Assembly (NCBI GenBank): GCA_958510825.1
Contig: OY294049.1
Location: forward strand, 38,964,774 to 39,028,773
Direction of reading: 5' to 3'
Origin: Brachypterus glaber
Lineage: Eukaryota; Arthropoda; Insecta; Coleoptera; Kateretidae
DNA: 64,000 nucleotides
The notes under the pieces are model-generated. The model was not told the origin of the DNA. It made no database searches and saw only the letters and a program-made list of their open reading frames with translations. This document shows, piece after piece, positions 25,182 through 36,800 of this stretch; position 1 is the stretch's first letter; every line of letters begins with the position of its first letter. A program made the translations under genes and the position numbers.

Positions 25182-25604
25182 TATAGCACTTACATCCATA
25201 GACCTTTACGTTCAATGACACTTGTTAACTAGGGACACTTTTTTCTATATTCTAAGCACCTTTCTTTACTTCCGGTAGTTATCTTACTCGATTGGGTAAG
25301 AATGAGTATTTTTTAATTTTAAACGAGTAGTATTTATTTTAAAACTTAAAAAAAATCGTTTTAACTCTTCAGATACATAGGCCCATATGTGTACAGTTAA
25401 AAATAGGCACATATGTGTACAGTTAAAAATATATTTTGCAAAATGAATTAATTAACGCTCAGTGGCTATAGATGTTGCCATTTGCTTTGTTTCCATACGG
25501 CCAAGATTGACACATCTTTAGTTGTTTACTTGTTTTTACAATAAAAAGCATTCTTAACACTTGCTACTAAATTAATTTAAACAAAATATTTGTCCCTGAA
25601 GATC
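25182..25604. other. Gene-free stretch
   Basis: Includes a direct repeat of GCCCATATGTGTACAGTTAA / GCACATATGTGTACAGTTAA (25381-25427). Nothing else is supportable. Confidence 0.45.
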
Positions 25605-26027
25605 CCAGATAACCAGAATCCTTCCGTTTGCCGGTAAATTGTTGGAGCTTTTTGCCCTAAAGTGGGTGCCACCATTTGGCTGTCTATCGGAAACATTTTC
25701 TGACAACGGGAAATCTTTTGCGTATACTTATTGTGAACAACACATGGCCGAAAATTTTTCCTGGCAACATATTGTGTAAGGTAAGTTGCAGACAACGGGC
25801 TCCACCGTATTGTTGGGAATGTGTTGCCCATAGGTTGCACCCCGTTTGCATACAACTGTTGATCAGAAACTATTGCAAATGCGCGTCCAACTTGGGTAGA
25901 AATACTTTTCTTGCAATTAGCATGCAACTGACGGGCAAGGTTTTGTACTTCCAACTTATTGGCCTACTGTTGCAAGAAATTTTCCAGCATTTTATTGACG
26001 CAACGCGTTTTCTTTTTGGTTATCTGG
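25605..26027. mobile_element. MITE with CCAGATAACCA termini
   Basis: A 423-bp block bounded by CCAGATAACCAGAA and its complement TTTTGGTTATCTGG. The interior is relatively GC-rich and full of GTTGC / GCAAC words. The long opposing frames inside (125 residues minus, 119 residues plus) mirror each other and resemble no protein family, so I do not call them genes. Target duplication unclear. Confidence 0.6.
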
Positions 26028-26615
26028 TAGGTTAATGAAATTGAGTTTAAAGTAAGGAGAGACTATTCGTACAAAGTACAAATATGAATAGCGCTGGAGC
26101 TTTTTCGTTATTATACTAAAAAACATAAAACCGTTACTCCCCTGGTACATAAGTTATATTTTCTCCGCTACTGTGTTTATGGCTGTTGTTAAATACATGT
26201 TACTTGATTAATATTTTATTTTTGTAACTTTATATTTATAGATACACTTCAATTTTTATTTTACAATCATGTGCCAATCAATATTGAAAAAATATACAGG
26301 AATAAGTAGAGAAAAGTATGAAATAAGTATGTTGAAAAAGTCGTAAAAAATTCTACGATAAATTGATGTTTGATAATATTTAAACAATGTGTGGGTTACT
26401 ATTGCTACTAGTCTAAGTAGTAGTAATTCACACTTTGGACCACACATCTTGCTAAGTACCTAGGTACTCTTTTTTCGACATAATGTACATATTAATTAAT
26501 TAATTATTATTAAACTTGTTAATTCAAATATAAAACCAATTTAATATTAAAGGAGTAATAGCCTAAAAAAAAATATTGTATTGATTAGCTATAGTTCAAG
26601 CGGCTCGAGTCAATC
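26028..26615. other. AT-rich gene-free stretch
   Basis: I see no gene or repeat that I can support here. Confidence 0.35.
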
Positions 26616-27730
26616 ATTTTTCTACGACTGCTTTAGAATGTAAGCAAATACACGGAAAGAAATTAGTGGGCTCTGCGCTATACATTATAAGATATTTGGT
26701 AACAGTGGCAAATTATAGTGATTTAAGCTATAGATTATAAGGGACACAATAACTAATAATGTTAAAAATAAATTGGAAACGATTATATATATTACAGACA
26801 CGATTATATTTATTACAGGCACTATTATAAATTTACAGAAATTTTATTATATTATAAAAATTATTAGCACGGACAATAATTAAATCTATTTAAGCTATAA
26901 ATGCCATACTATTTGTTATATTTTATTATTCACTAAACAATTAAAGTATTTCATATAAATTTTTACACTGACTGCCATAATTGTAAGAGAAAGCCTTGTA
27001 TTTATATAATAAGCGATTATAATTTGCTTGGTATGTGTGTTATAGCGCTCCTAGCTATAATTTTTTTTTCCGTGTACACACACTTTTCAAACACAGAATA
27101 AATCCATTCTAGCTCTAGATACGGTATGAATATTCCGTATCAAGTGTTAGAATGAACACATGTAGTGCCATCTCTTGTTTATAAAAGTAAAGAAAACTGT
27201 AGCAAAATAAGCAAAAATATATATATTTTACCATAAAATATTGAATAACTTAATGCAATTTAAAGTTTTGCGTTAAAATTACATAAAGTTTATTAGTTTT
27301 TCTTAATATTTGACCAGTTTTTTTATCAATTTAGTTCAAAAAATTAAAACTGCTCCATCTATTTTTAAATATTTAAACCTGATATCTGTCACGACAATCT
27401 GACATAACCTTCAATTTTTGCATTATAATTTGTAAATATGTGCTAAAACTAAATAAAAGTACTTATTTGATAAAATTATTAAATAACATTAACTGCTTTA
27501 TTTCAAAATATGTGTTTTGTTGCATTTACAATGTCGAGTCATAAAAAACATTGTTTTTAACCTTGTCCGCAGTTTAAAGCCATACAGTGTTTCATATTTG
27601 CAGTCGAAGAAAAAGTATAGTCTACAACACGTATGGAATAGTCATTCCGCGCTCGCGGGACCGTCATACTCGCCTGCCGGCTCGTGCGGAATATTGTCTA
27701 TTCCATACTAGTTATAGAATATACTATTCT
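26616..27730 (+). repeat. Duplicated block, copy 1 (filled by MITE C)
   Basis: Collinear with 31072-31784 once the 424-bp MITE is removed. Shared stretches include TTTTTCTACGACTGCTTTAG, the palindrome ACGGTATGAATATTCCGTAT and AACATTGTTTTTAACCTTG. Near its right end it carries a remnant palindrome (left arm 27586-27641, only 12 bp of right arm at 27698) whose spacer is inverted relative to copy 2. Short frames here are repeated in copy 2 and are not genes. Confidence 0.8.
26651..27074 (-). mobile_element. 424-bp TA-flanked MITE, family C, copy 2
   Basis: An inverted, same-length copy of 13770-14193 with ends CACGGAAAGAAATTAG and TTTTTTTTTCCGTG, flanked by TA (26649-26650, 27075-27076). The duplicated block at 31072 shows the same flanks without the element (GCAAATACACACAC), so the insertion boundaries are direct observations. 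Non-coding. Confidence 0.9.
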
Positions 27731-27789
27731 GGAGTTTAACCCCGGTGGTCACAAATTTCCCACAGTCTCTGATAGAGATACAGACTACA

Positions 27790-28062
27790 CGATAAAACAG
27801 TTTATTTGTGTCAACAAAATATTTGTTTGGATTTAGCCAATTCAATTATTTGGTTGTGACAAATTTTATTTCTCCCCAATTGTGAAAATCAAAAATATTG
27901 AGATCCATAATTTAACGTACGTATACTTATAGTGAAGAGATATTATTTTAAAAAATCAAACTTTTATTTCTGTCAAATAAACTACTTGGTTCCCATTAAT
28001 AAATCATTTTGAAATCAAAATATTTGTTTACATGAACTAAATATTTATATGACTCAAATAAC
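27790..28062. repeat. AAATATTTG word cluster, copy 2
   Basis: Matches 18852-19085 in the same orientation (ATAAAACAGTTTATTTGTGT; TTTACATGAACTAAATATTT). It contains an additional stretch of about 90 bp (about 27876-27965), and its right part is lost after CTCAAATAAC. Confidence 0.6.
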
Positions 28063-28230
28063 GATAACGGCCACCATTAAAATAATGCTCTAAAATTGAG
28101 GAAAGAATTAATTTCTAATTATTCTCGAGGTTTTATTACGTTAAAAAGTGTGGGTTTTAAAAAATGTCTGTCTATGTAAACATTATAAATTTTTAAAGGA
28201 ATGTCCGATTTGAAAAATTCTTTTACCAAA

Positions 28231-28259
28231 TTTGCTTTACGTAATACTTGAACGTTCCC
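28231..28259. mobile_element. Terminal fragment of GGGAACG MITE, family D
   Basis: TTACGTAATACTTGAACGTT followed by CCCC matches the right terminus of family D. The left part is missing. Confidence 0.5.
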
Positions 28260-28354
28260 CTATGCATTTTAAATGCATTGAATTATTTTCATTCTTCAAA
28301 AGTTAAAGCTTCAAATCGCGCAGAAGAGCATGATATGGCAATAATGCGGTTTCC

Positions 28355-28636
28355 ATGTGGCGTTCCTCCACAGGGCATCCCTTACCCTTAAAACGTCTGC
28401 GACTGAAGAATAGGGAACTTTTTACGCCACTTGTGGGGCCTGAGAAAATACATTCTTATTTCAAGTATTATCGAGTACACAGCAACCCTAACATCATTCT
28501 TTACCAGTTTTTAATTGAATTTAAAGCGTTAATGGCCAGAATCAATAGCTTTCGCTCTGCAAAAGGCAAGATTTCGTCAAACGGGGTAAAGTCAGTCAAA
28601 CGTTCGTTCAAAAAAAAATCGCACAAGCTCGATTAG
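28355..28636 (+). pseudogene. Possible transposase-like fragment
   Basis: A 93-residue frame in a locally GC-richer block. A motif EKIHSYFKYYR followed by NPNIILYQFLIEFKALMA vaguely resembles the C-terminal end of P-element/THAP9-type transposases (an asparagine-proline after a YF..R block, then a hydrophobic F..L run). No upstream domain is visible and the C terminus is a basic tail. It could equally be chance coding. A MITE follows directly at 28685. Confidence 0.25.
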
Positions 28637-28684
28637 CAACACGCTGCACGCTGCCAGAACACTGCCGTTCGATCGGTACTCGTT

Positions 28685-28835
28685 AAGGCCTATTCAGAAG
28701 CTTGCATAAGAACATAAAACATAAGAATGCGATGTCGTGATTGGCTTACAAGATACATGGCCGCACCTCAAGCCAATCACGGCATCGCATTCTTATGTAT
28801 TACGTTCTTATGCGAGACTGTGGATATGCCCTTAG
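28685..28835. mobile_element. MITE with GCTTGCATAAGAAC termini, copy 2
   Basis: Left AAGGCCTATTCAGAAGCTTG pairs with the right end GTTCTTATGCGAGACTG...GCCCTTA. Inner palindrome GAATGCGATGTCGTGATTGG with CCAATCACGGCATCGCATTC. Non-coding; relatives at 8231 and about 34925. Confidence 0.65.
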
Positions 28836-29884
28836 CCCTTGCGAGAAACTTTTAATTCATTTTACCCCCTAGTGATCCACTTAACCCCTGTAGACGGTAA
28901 CTTTTTGGAAGGCCATACTTGAATGTATGTTACCTCGTACCTTGTCTCGCAATTTGGATTCGTGCAGCAAATACGTTTTTTCTGGAATTGCTTAAGTGTT
29001 CTAGCATCTAACTTAATGTTTTTAACAAAAAGTATTAAATTTAAAGAAATACATCTGTAAAATTCGGGTTTATTGGAAATATTTTTCAAAAATTAAGTAA
29101 TAATTAGCATAATTATAAAATTAACATAATCATAAAAATCTACAAAATGTTTTCACAGTGAGAATTTGACCCTTTGACCACTTTATGGTGCGTATACATA
29201 ATGTATTCAATACTAGTTCCCAATAAATAAATAAATTAAACATAATTATAAAAAATAAATAGGTAGAAGTTCTATGTGGGCGCAAACAAGTTTTATTGCG
29301 AGGCGTTTCTTTTAAGACTAGCAAAGCTACAAAAATTCATATTTATATTGCTGAAAACATAAAACAACGACCCCCTCCCCGCCTAAAAGAAATAATAAGG
29401 ATTCAATTATTTCTACACCAAGTACTCACACTCACAAATAAAACTACCTTATTTAAAAAGCAAGGTGTTTTTTGCACTGTTGTCAAGCAGAACGGCGTTG
29501 CCGATGAGCATTAAAATTCCCAAAAATGTAAGAATAAAATATTTCAGAAAAAAAAGTAAAAAGTAAGGTCAATTGTCAAATGATTTGACACTAGCAGGGG
29601 CGTAACCAGGACCAAATTTTGGGGGGGCTTGAGCCCCTATATACACATATATGTATATGTAAAAATATATGCGTAATTTGACTTTTATAGTTTGATTTGG
29701 GGGGGCTTAACAAAACTTAACAAAATTAAGCCTATGGACAGTAGAATTTTAAATGTGGTACGTTTGGATTTGCATTGCGTCAGTATGAAAATGCTTTATT
29801 GGTTGGATATTTTACAGAAAAACGAAATAATTGACGCAGTGGATAAAAAAGAAAACTAATTTAGGTCAATATATATATAGGTAA
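28836..29884. other. Gene-free stretch
   Basis: Short frames (28862-29089 minus, 29296-29514 plus) have no recognisable family. A GGGGGG-containing fragment at 29590-29710 (GGGGCGTAACCAGGACC, GGGGGGGCTTGAGCCCC) looks like decayed retroelement 3' sequence. Confidence 0.35.
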
Positions 29885-30295
29885 CCCTTGCGACCTTCAA
29901 CTTACTCTGGAAACACTCTGGAAACAGAGTCAGAGTGAAAACATTCTGCTGCCAACGTGTTTCCAGAGTGGTTTTGTGCCATTTTGTCAGAGTTGAATCA
30001 GAGTGGTTCCAGGCTTGATTCACAGTAGATCCAAAGTGGGTTTGGACTTTTTTTTTTAAATCAGAGCGTTTTCAGAGTGTTTTCGTTTGGACTTTTTTTT
30101 TTTTTCAAAAAAAAAAAAAAATAAAAAAAAAATTCCAAACGAAAACACTCTGAAAACGCTCTGATTTTACTCTGGGAACGTTATGGATAAAGGGCACAAA
30201 TACACTCTGGAAATACTCTGGTAACAGCATGATTACAAAATGTTATTAGAATGTTTCCAGAGTTTTTTCAGCGTGATTGTAAAGTCGCAAGGGAA
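29885..30295. mobile_element. CAGAGTG word-cluster element with CCCTTGCGAC termini
   Basis: Ends CCCTTGCGACCTT and, in complement, CCCTTGCGACTTT. Between them are about fifteen CAGAGTG / CACTCTG / CTCTGGAAAC words in both orientations. A central palindrome pairs TTCAGAGTGTTTTCGTTTGG with CCAAACGAAAACACTCTGAA across an A/T-tract loop. Non-coding. The superfamily is unknown. Confidence 0.7.
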
Positions 30296-30468
30296 GTAAT
30301 TTTTATTTAAAAAATAGTTCACTTATGTGTGTATAGGTAGTACAATGCAAAACATACTCATCGATTAAATCCTATATAATTAAGATAAACTATCTAATTT
30401 TTAAATATATGTTATCCAAATATGTATATAGAGACGCAGTATATTTAATATATTGATTGAGGCTTATA

Positions 30469-30725
30469 CAGGGTGATCAGTAACTGCCATGCCAAAATTT
30501 GAGACGTGATTCAAAAATCCAAAATATGAAAAAAAAGTTTCTACAAAGGTTGGTCCGGAAATGAGCCCTAAGGGAGCTACGGCCCTTCGAAGATTACATA
30601 TTGAATGGAGAACAAAAAAAAGCATCAATACAATTTTAATGCTGCAGGGTGATTCTTCATTTAAAACTGTGCAAAAAAGTATTCTTCACCAAAACATCCA
30701 AATTTAATATTAAAGGAGTAATGCC
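30469..30725 (+). mobile_element. Truncated ACAGGGTGATC MITE, family E
   Basis: CAGGGTGATCAGTAACTGCC... matches the terminal 250 bp of the full element at 48680-49389 (GGTTGGTCCGGAAATGAGCC, then CCTAAGGGAGCTACGGCCCT). It stops near AATATTAAAGGAGTAATG with no second end. Confidence 0.65.
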
Positions 30726-31071
30726 TTGACATAGTCATCTTGGTCATAACTTTACCATGTTAGGTTAGTTATGACGTCATAACATTTAACACATCACAGC
30801 TGATCCTTTCAGGATCGTTTAATAAAAATATTTAAAATCAAGTGGTAACCTTGTACGACAAAAATTTTCTGGCAATACCGTTGTCGGACGCCCTAAAGTT
30901 AAGGGTTGTTCCCAAAAAAAAACGCCCCGCTACCAAGAATTTTCTTTTGTAAGAAGTTGTTTGACTGGACATAAAGAACACAAATACAAAGTCTCAACGG
31001 TGAGGTAACAAAAAAATTCTACTGGGCGTGGTCTCCCGGACTATTTTGGTTGCGACAACCTTAGGTAATAT
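30726..31071. other. Gene-free stretch
   Basis: Somewhat less AT-rich, with no recognisable gene or bounded element. Confidence 0.35.
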
Positions 31072-31784
31072 ATTTTTCTACGACTGCTTTAGAATGTAAG
31101 CAAATACACACACTGTTCAAACACAGAATGAATCCATTCTAGCTCTAGATACGGTATGAATATTCCGTATCAAGTGAAAACTGTAGCAAAATTAGCAAAA
31201 ATATATCTATTTTACCATGAAATATTGAATAATTTAATGTAATTTAAAGTTTTGCGTTAATATTACATAAAGTTTATTACTTTTTCTTAATATTTGACCA
31301 GTTTTTTATCAATTTAGTTCAAAAAATTAAAACTGCTCCATCTATTGTTAAATATTTAAACGTGATATATGTCGCAACAATCCGACATAACCTTCAATTT
31401 TTGCATTATAATTTGTAAATATGTGCTAAAATTAAATAAAAATCTTTTTTAACTACTGATTTGAAAAAATTATTAAATAACATTAATTGCTTTATTTAAA
31501 AATATGTTTTGTTGCATCTACAATGTCGAGTCACAAAAAACATTGTTTTTAACCTTGTCCGCAGTTTAAAGACATACAGTGTTTCATATTTGCAGTCGAA
31601 GAAAAAGTATAGTCTACAACACGTATGGAATAGACAATATTCCGCGCGAGTGGAAAGTTTGTCATACGAGCCGGCAGGCGAGTATGACGGTCCCGCGGGT
31701 GCGGAATGACTATTCCATACGTGTTGTAGACTATACTTTTTCTTCGACTGCAAATATGAAACACTCTATATAGAATATACTATT
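31072..31784 (+). repeat. Duplicated block, copy 2 (MITE C absent)
   Basis: Collinear with 26616-27730 but lacking the 424-bp insertion, so it preserves the empty target site at about 31105. It ends in a palindrome with 56-bp arms (31578-31633 and 31710-31765) around a 76-bp spacer. Frames on both strands through the palindrome are mirror images, not genes. Confidence 0.85.
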
Positions 31785-32144
31785 AATCCCGAGTTTAAGT
31801 CTTAAAATAAAATTAAACGATTTTTCAAAAGCATGCTTCCTAGTACGATAAATTTTCTATAAATTGCAAGAGTGCAATAAATCCAATGTCTATTCACTTG
31901 CCAACATTTTTTCCAAAATTAAAACTCTCGGTATTTCCGAAGAAAAGAAAGGAGAACGCCATTTTTGTGTAAAGGCATTAATCTATTTTGTTTTGTGACT
32001 ACGGGCTTTAAATTTCATTGTTAGAGAAAGGTCAATACCTGCTTGCGTCCTAAATAAATAATTTCAAACAGGCTTTGGATTTTTATCGGGCTACAAGAGA
32101 GGACATTTTAAGGAATCATCACTAAAAGAAGTCTTTCAGAGTAC

Positions 32145-32677
32145 TCCAATAGAGCTCTCTACAACTAGAATTATGAAACAAAAGACGTCTACCCTATCTC
32201 TATCTCATTTGTGCTACACTTTCCAGCCAACCAAATAAATACTGTATTTGTTTTTCATACAACAAATACAGTTATAGTTTATTTCTGCAATGTAATACAT
32301 AAGCATGGAGAGCCCCAAATAAGCTTTTGGCTTGTGTTAGGGGCTCTCCATTAATTTTGAAAAAAAATTGTTATTCAAATGACATTTTCTAAGTTTCGCC
32401 ATAAGTATTTATTTGGTTGGCCGGAAAGTGTAGCAGTGAGCTAATGTGAATCTGTAGAATAAGATAATTCTACTAAAATTTAGATGGCGCCAGTAATTTC
32501 TTTAATAAAAATATTATAGTTACACTTTTCGCCCGGCCAAGTAAATATTGTATTTGTTCAACAAAGAACAAATACAGAATTTGTTTGGTTGGGTGGAAGT
32601 GGGAGTGTATGTATGTCGTCTATCCTTTTTGGGTAGAACTTTTGTCCATGTCTAATGTAACGGGATAAATCTCCATT
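32145..32677 (-). mobile_element. MITE family B, copy 2 (interrupted)
   Basis: Inverted copy of 12807-13220, from CCAATAGAGCTCTCTACAAC to GGGATAAATCTCCATT. It is split by a separate 131-bp insertion at 32273-32403. Removing that restores the palindrome AAATACTGTATTTG...CAAATACAGTATTT seen in copy 1. Confidence 0.8.
32273..32403. mobile_element. 131-bp nested insertion with AGT duplication
   Basis: Begins TATAGTTTATTTCTGC and ends AAGTTTCGCCATA. It is flanked by AGT at 32270-32272 and 32404-32406, while the empty relative at 12807-13220 has a single AGT there. A central palindrome GGAGAGCCCC...GGGGCTCTCC could form a stem. Non-coding. Confidence 0.75.
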
Positions 32678-32947
32678 ATGAGCCTTTCACTAGGGGGCAC
32701 TAGTTGGTCTCCCTAAAATATTCTTTTTTCAAAAAATTGAAGAAATAAACTGAAAATGGTACGGTTCAACCGCACTTACTTTTTTGAAAAAATTGTTTGG
32801 AGTCCAAAAACCTCAAGTTTGAAGTTTGGTATGACATGTAGACCTCGAGACAGATGGACGGACGGACAGACATCGAAAAATCGTTATTTCGCTATGTTTT
32901 CCTGGATTTTTAACAAAATAGGTATGGTCGAAATCTATTCCAACTTT

Positions 32948-33105
32948 GGGGACGTTCAAGTATTACGTAACGCAAAATTTGGCCATTTTTATAATTTATT
33001 AGGTGTTACGTAACATTTTTACTGACACCCACCCCCTCTCTGTAACGCGGCGTAACGTTTTCGAGAACACCCCCCCGGAGAGTTACGCAATATTTGAACG
33101 TTCCC
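32948..33105. mobile_element. GGGAACG MITE, family D, copy 2
   Basis: A 158-bp element with ends GGGGACGTTCAAGTATTACG and GCAATATTTGAACGTTCCC, flanked by TTT on both sides (945-947 and 106-108 within this region). The interior is C-rich (ACCCACCCCCTC; ACCCCCCCGGAG). Non-coding. Confidence 0.8.
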
Positions 33106-33382
33106 TTTACCAAGAAAAGATTTAAATAGCTCTAGCCTAAAACTATCCCCATAAATATTTTTTTCAAAGAATTTAAATCAATTTTGTATAATTTTTGGTT
33201 CATTGTAATATCCTTTCCTAGACGTTTTAATTTAAATAATTGTCTCAGAAGGGGTTTTTGATATATTAATAATATAGAAATTTCCGAAATAAGCAGGTAA
33301 AAGTTCTGTCTGCATTCTCTATTTTTAAAAGGTAGAAAAAGTCTTTTCATTTTGATAATTATATAGTCTGAATTCTCAATTA

Positions 33383-33800
33383 TACAGGGTGATCAGCCGA
33401 GTATTGGCCCACCGTCTGTGCCAAGCTTCGGCCGATCCAAATCATAACTTAGTTCCGAGAAGGATTTTGGTCTTGGGCCAATACTAATTATTGAATTTTG
33501 TCCTTTCCTTTTTGTTTCTTTTTTGGTCATTATCTGACATTTTAAAAATATGTAAAAAAAGTCACTACACTGAAAAAAATTGTAACTTAAAAGTAAAATT
33601 ATATAACTGTTTAAGTTTCGAGGTGGCAATGCTACCGATCAGTAGTCTGGCCAAGACTAGGCCAGGCATCTGTTTCACAAGATAAAGCCAAGTCTGGATC
33701 AAGCCTGTGAAAAAGTTGGCCTTAGATGCTCGGCTCTCATGCTTGGCCCGCTGGCCGCGGCTGGGCCTGTCGTCATCATCGGCGGTTCTTGCCAGGGAGT
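33383..33800. repeat. TTGGCC-rich repeat fragments
   Basis: ACAGGGTGATCAGCC is followed by a block rich in GGCC, TTGGCC and GGCCAA words (33400-33480 and 33650-33780). It is locally GC-rich but has no coding frame that resembles a protein family. Element ends are unclear. Confidence 0.4.
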
Positions 33801-33807
33801 GTATGTA

Positions 33808-34233
33808 AAGTTTATTATTTTAAGGTATAATTATTTTAAATTTGCCCCTAAATACTCCACAAAGTCCGATTTACACTGAAGCATGTGGCTTGTTTTGAAT
33901 GTCAACATAACCAAAATTTATCATTTTTGTGTACATACTTTGTTTTTATGATGTTTTGATGTAAAAAAAGAGAATTGATAAAGCTGTTGCTAAAAACACT
34001 TTTGTATTCCTGTAGAAACAAAGTTTGCTTATAAAATCGTTTTTATTCCAATAATTTAGAGGAATAAACCATTGTTTTGTTCTCGTTAATGACACGTCAA
34101 CGTTTTACGGTTGTGTAAATTGGGCCTAGTCATTTCGCTTACGACGCATGCGTATCTTACGTTGTTATGGTAATTTCGAGATTGTTTACAAGCGGGAAGG
34201 TTTAAAATAACTATACCTTAAAAAAATAAACTT
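33808..34233 (+). mobile_element. 426-bp TA-flanked MITE, family F, copy 1 (empty site)
   Basis: Ends AAGTTTATTATTTTAAGG and CCTTAAAAAAATAAACTT, flanked by TA. It contains the uninterrupted sequence GTCAACATAACCAAAATTTA, which is the empty target of the hAT-like element found in copy 2 at 44885-45575. Non-coding. Confidence 0.8.
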
Positions 34234-36530
34234 TAGTAGTTACATATTATTCTGTCGATAATACGTAAAACTTTGTTTTTTCTGTTTTTATTAGGAAGAC
34301 GTAGTGTAAAAAGTCTCCCCTATATATTGTTTTGTTAAATATTCATTATAATATACACGGTTGCCAAATGCATAATTAAAATAAATATATTGTTTGTAAT
34401 TTATTTAACAATATGAATTATTAAAGCCCGCATATAAAAGCGATATTACGATATAAACAATAAATTAATGTGATTATTTATTTATGGAAAACATAAAACT
34501 TGTAATGTTAGAATTAATAAATTTAAATATAGCATATATAAAGAAAAAAATTCCATTATATAGGTGGGCCCTGCATTACAGGGTGTTTATATTGCGCAGA
34601 GATAAAAAATAGACCAAAATTCACCGCTATTCGGACTGACGTCATCACAAAAACACCGTATTTTGATGAAGCTCAAGTTTGCAACGTTTTTTTGCATCGA
34701 AAATTCAAATAGTGTATTAAAGCACTTATTCCATAACACGTTTTTAGCGCACTAGTAGTTTAGAAAACTCGCGGCAAGCGGCTTGTTTTCTAAACTTGTA
34801 CTCGTGTATGTTATATGTATGTTATATGTATGTTATAGGTATAATATGATTTTATCATCCATTTTACCATGGTAATTGCTATTACGGATAACTCACAACA
34901 GCAAATTAACATGGTAATGGGTACATAAGAATGCGATGCCGTGATTGAATTGAAGTGGCGCCATGTATGTTGTAAGCCAATCACGATACCGCATTCTTAT
35001 GTACTAAGTTGTGATGCGAGCTTGTGGATATGCCTTTAATGTAACGTTTTCTGACAGATAACGTCACATTAGGGCACTTTACTGAAGTAGACAGTATTTA
35101 CGGGCAGTCCATTAAAACTTTATTATTTTATTTACTTAAAATAATTGTTTATTTAATGCGCGATATTTTCTTTATTTTAATTACTAGACATACATTTAGT
35201 TAATATTTATTTATTTCTTAATTAGGTATTTGCGACACTATAGAGTGTTTTTCAAATGAAATGATATTTTCGATTACAAGGAAAACGTAAATGATGTTTT
35301 TCTACAACATTATCATGTTTTCAATCGTTTTCAGAAATATATAGCATATAATTTATTTAATAACGTAAGCAACATTTAAATTATTTTTCCAGACATTTTG
35401 GTAACCTTATTTCTTTTATTTATTGTTTTCCTTTTTTGTATCAGCAGTGAACTATATCTGATTAGGTGGTAATTTGCTTTAAAATGTTCAAGGGATATAA
35501 GGATAGGGACATATTCAATTTTTTTAAATAAACCTTGGAACAAACTGAAATCACAAGGACTTAAATCAGGAAAGCGGGGTGGCCACTTAAAAGATCTTAT
35601 ATATCTAAGTTAGCATTATTAAAATAATCCACAAACAATCTTAGATTAGAAATTACATCGTCATGAAATTATCAGTCTCAAGACTGGTTTGAGGCAGCTC
35701 TTTATCCCACGTTGGTTTGGATTCCTTCCTATCTTTTGAGTATGTAGAGGTAATAAAGTATAATTCATAAAGCTTATCTAAATCATATAGTTTTAAGCAA
35801 AGAATTTAATAAACATAATATTTAATCTCTGCAAAAATTATTAATTTTCTTAAGAATTTTACCCTATCTATTGGGATTATCATAATCCCTAGTATCTTCT
35901 CAAAGAAGATATTTTCAGATAAATACTTTTGGAAACATCTTAGGTATGTGCTTTTTTGTGTAGCTGATTAAATTTAAAAATTTTTACTTATAATTTACTT
36001 TTTGAAGATCAAAAATACCATAACATTATCCAGAACCTTTTATTTTCGGGTTTTCTAAAAATAACTCCAATCTTTATTTGTTTTAAAAACGGGAAAATTT
36101 AGTAAAATTACAGTATTAGAAAAAAAATCGAATGTTTCATGCTATGCAAGTGAGAGGCAGGACACAACCAATCGTACTCCTGACTTTTATTTTCAGAGCA
36201 CCTGCATAGTAAGTTGGAAAAAGTTTATTTTTCAAGATTTTAGTGACTTTTTTGGTTAAAATTTAATTATTTAATCATTCTTTCCCCAAAAAATGACTGA
36301 TTCGTCTCAGCGGGTTCACCTGGTATATGTATATACCTGGATATTGTATATACCTACTTTTTTGATATATTTTTGCATACAAAAGATTTTCTAATATTTC
36401 AAAATTTATTGTTCAAAAACATCGATATTTCTCTACTGCAAAATGTAAACAAAACAAACTGGTTAAAACGTAAACATTGCATGTGCATGTTAAAGGAGGA
36501 GCATCAAGAGAGAATAAAATTAAATTCACA
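34234..36530. other. Gene-free stretch with repeat fragments
   Basis: Fragments of known window repeats are present: the ACGTTTTTAGCGCAC palindrome unit (34736-34805), a TATGTATGTTA tandem (34805-34850), and a partial GCTTGCATAAG-type MITE (34925-35035). The remainder is AT-rich with no gene. Confidence 0.45.
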
Positions 36531-36630
36531 AGGTCCTTCTCTGTGGGCTCAGGTGCACCGAGGGGTTCTTCGGTAAGGTGTGTGGACGGGTAGGCAAAAT
36601 GCCTTGCAACAGAGCGTACTAAGAGAGCCA
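36531..36630. other. GC-richer block of unknown nature
   Basis: About 100 bp that is clearly richer in G and C than its surroundings. On the minus strand it can encode EEPLGAPEPTEKDLVN. On the plus strand CTTCGGTAAGG resembles a splice donor. I recognise no family. It could be a retroelement remnant or an unrecognised exon near the ZSWIM-like first exon. Confidence 0.25.
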
Positions 36631-36800
36631 AAAACTACATAACTCGTAAATGATTTAATATAGGAAAACTTTGTTTTTGCTAACAATTAGTTAATATAAT
36701 GAGGTACTATCATTCCAAATTTTAAGAGATTATATGTAGTTTTTAGCATTCATAGTACATTTTCTTAAAAACCGCTCTGCCTCGCAAGATTCGGACTTAC

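Noticed and set aside
25577..26035. Overlapping 125- and 119-residue frames on opposite strands
   Set aside because: They lie inside an inverted-repeat element, mirror each other and match no protein family. The GC-rich word repeats keep stops away.
31496..31773. Four overlapping frames with similar peptides on both strands
   Set aside because: They are the two arms of one palindrome read in both directions. The same peptides recur at 27517-27711 in the duplicated block.
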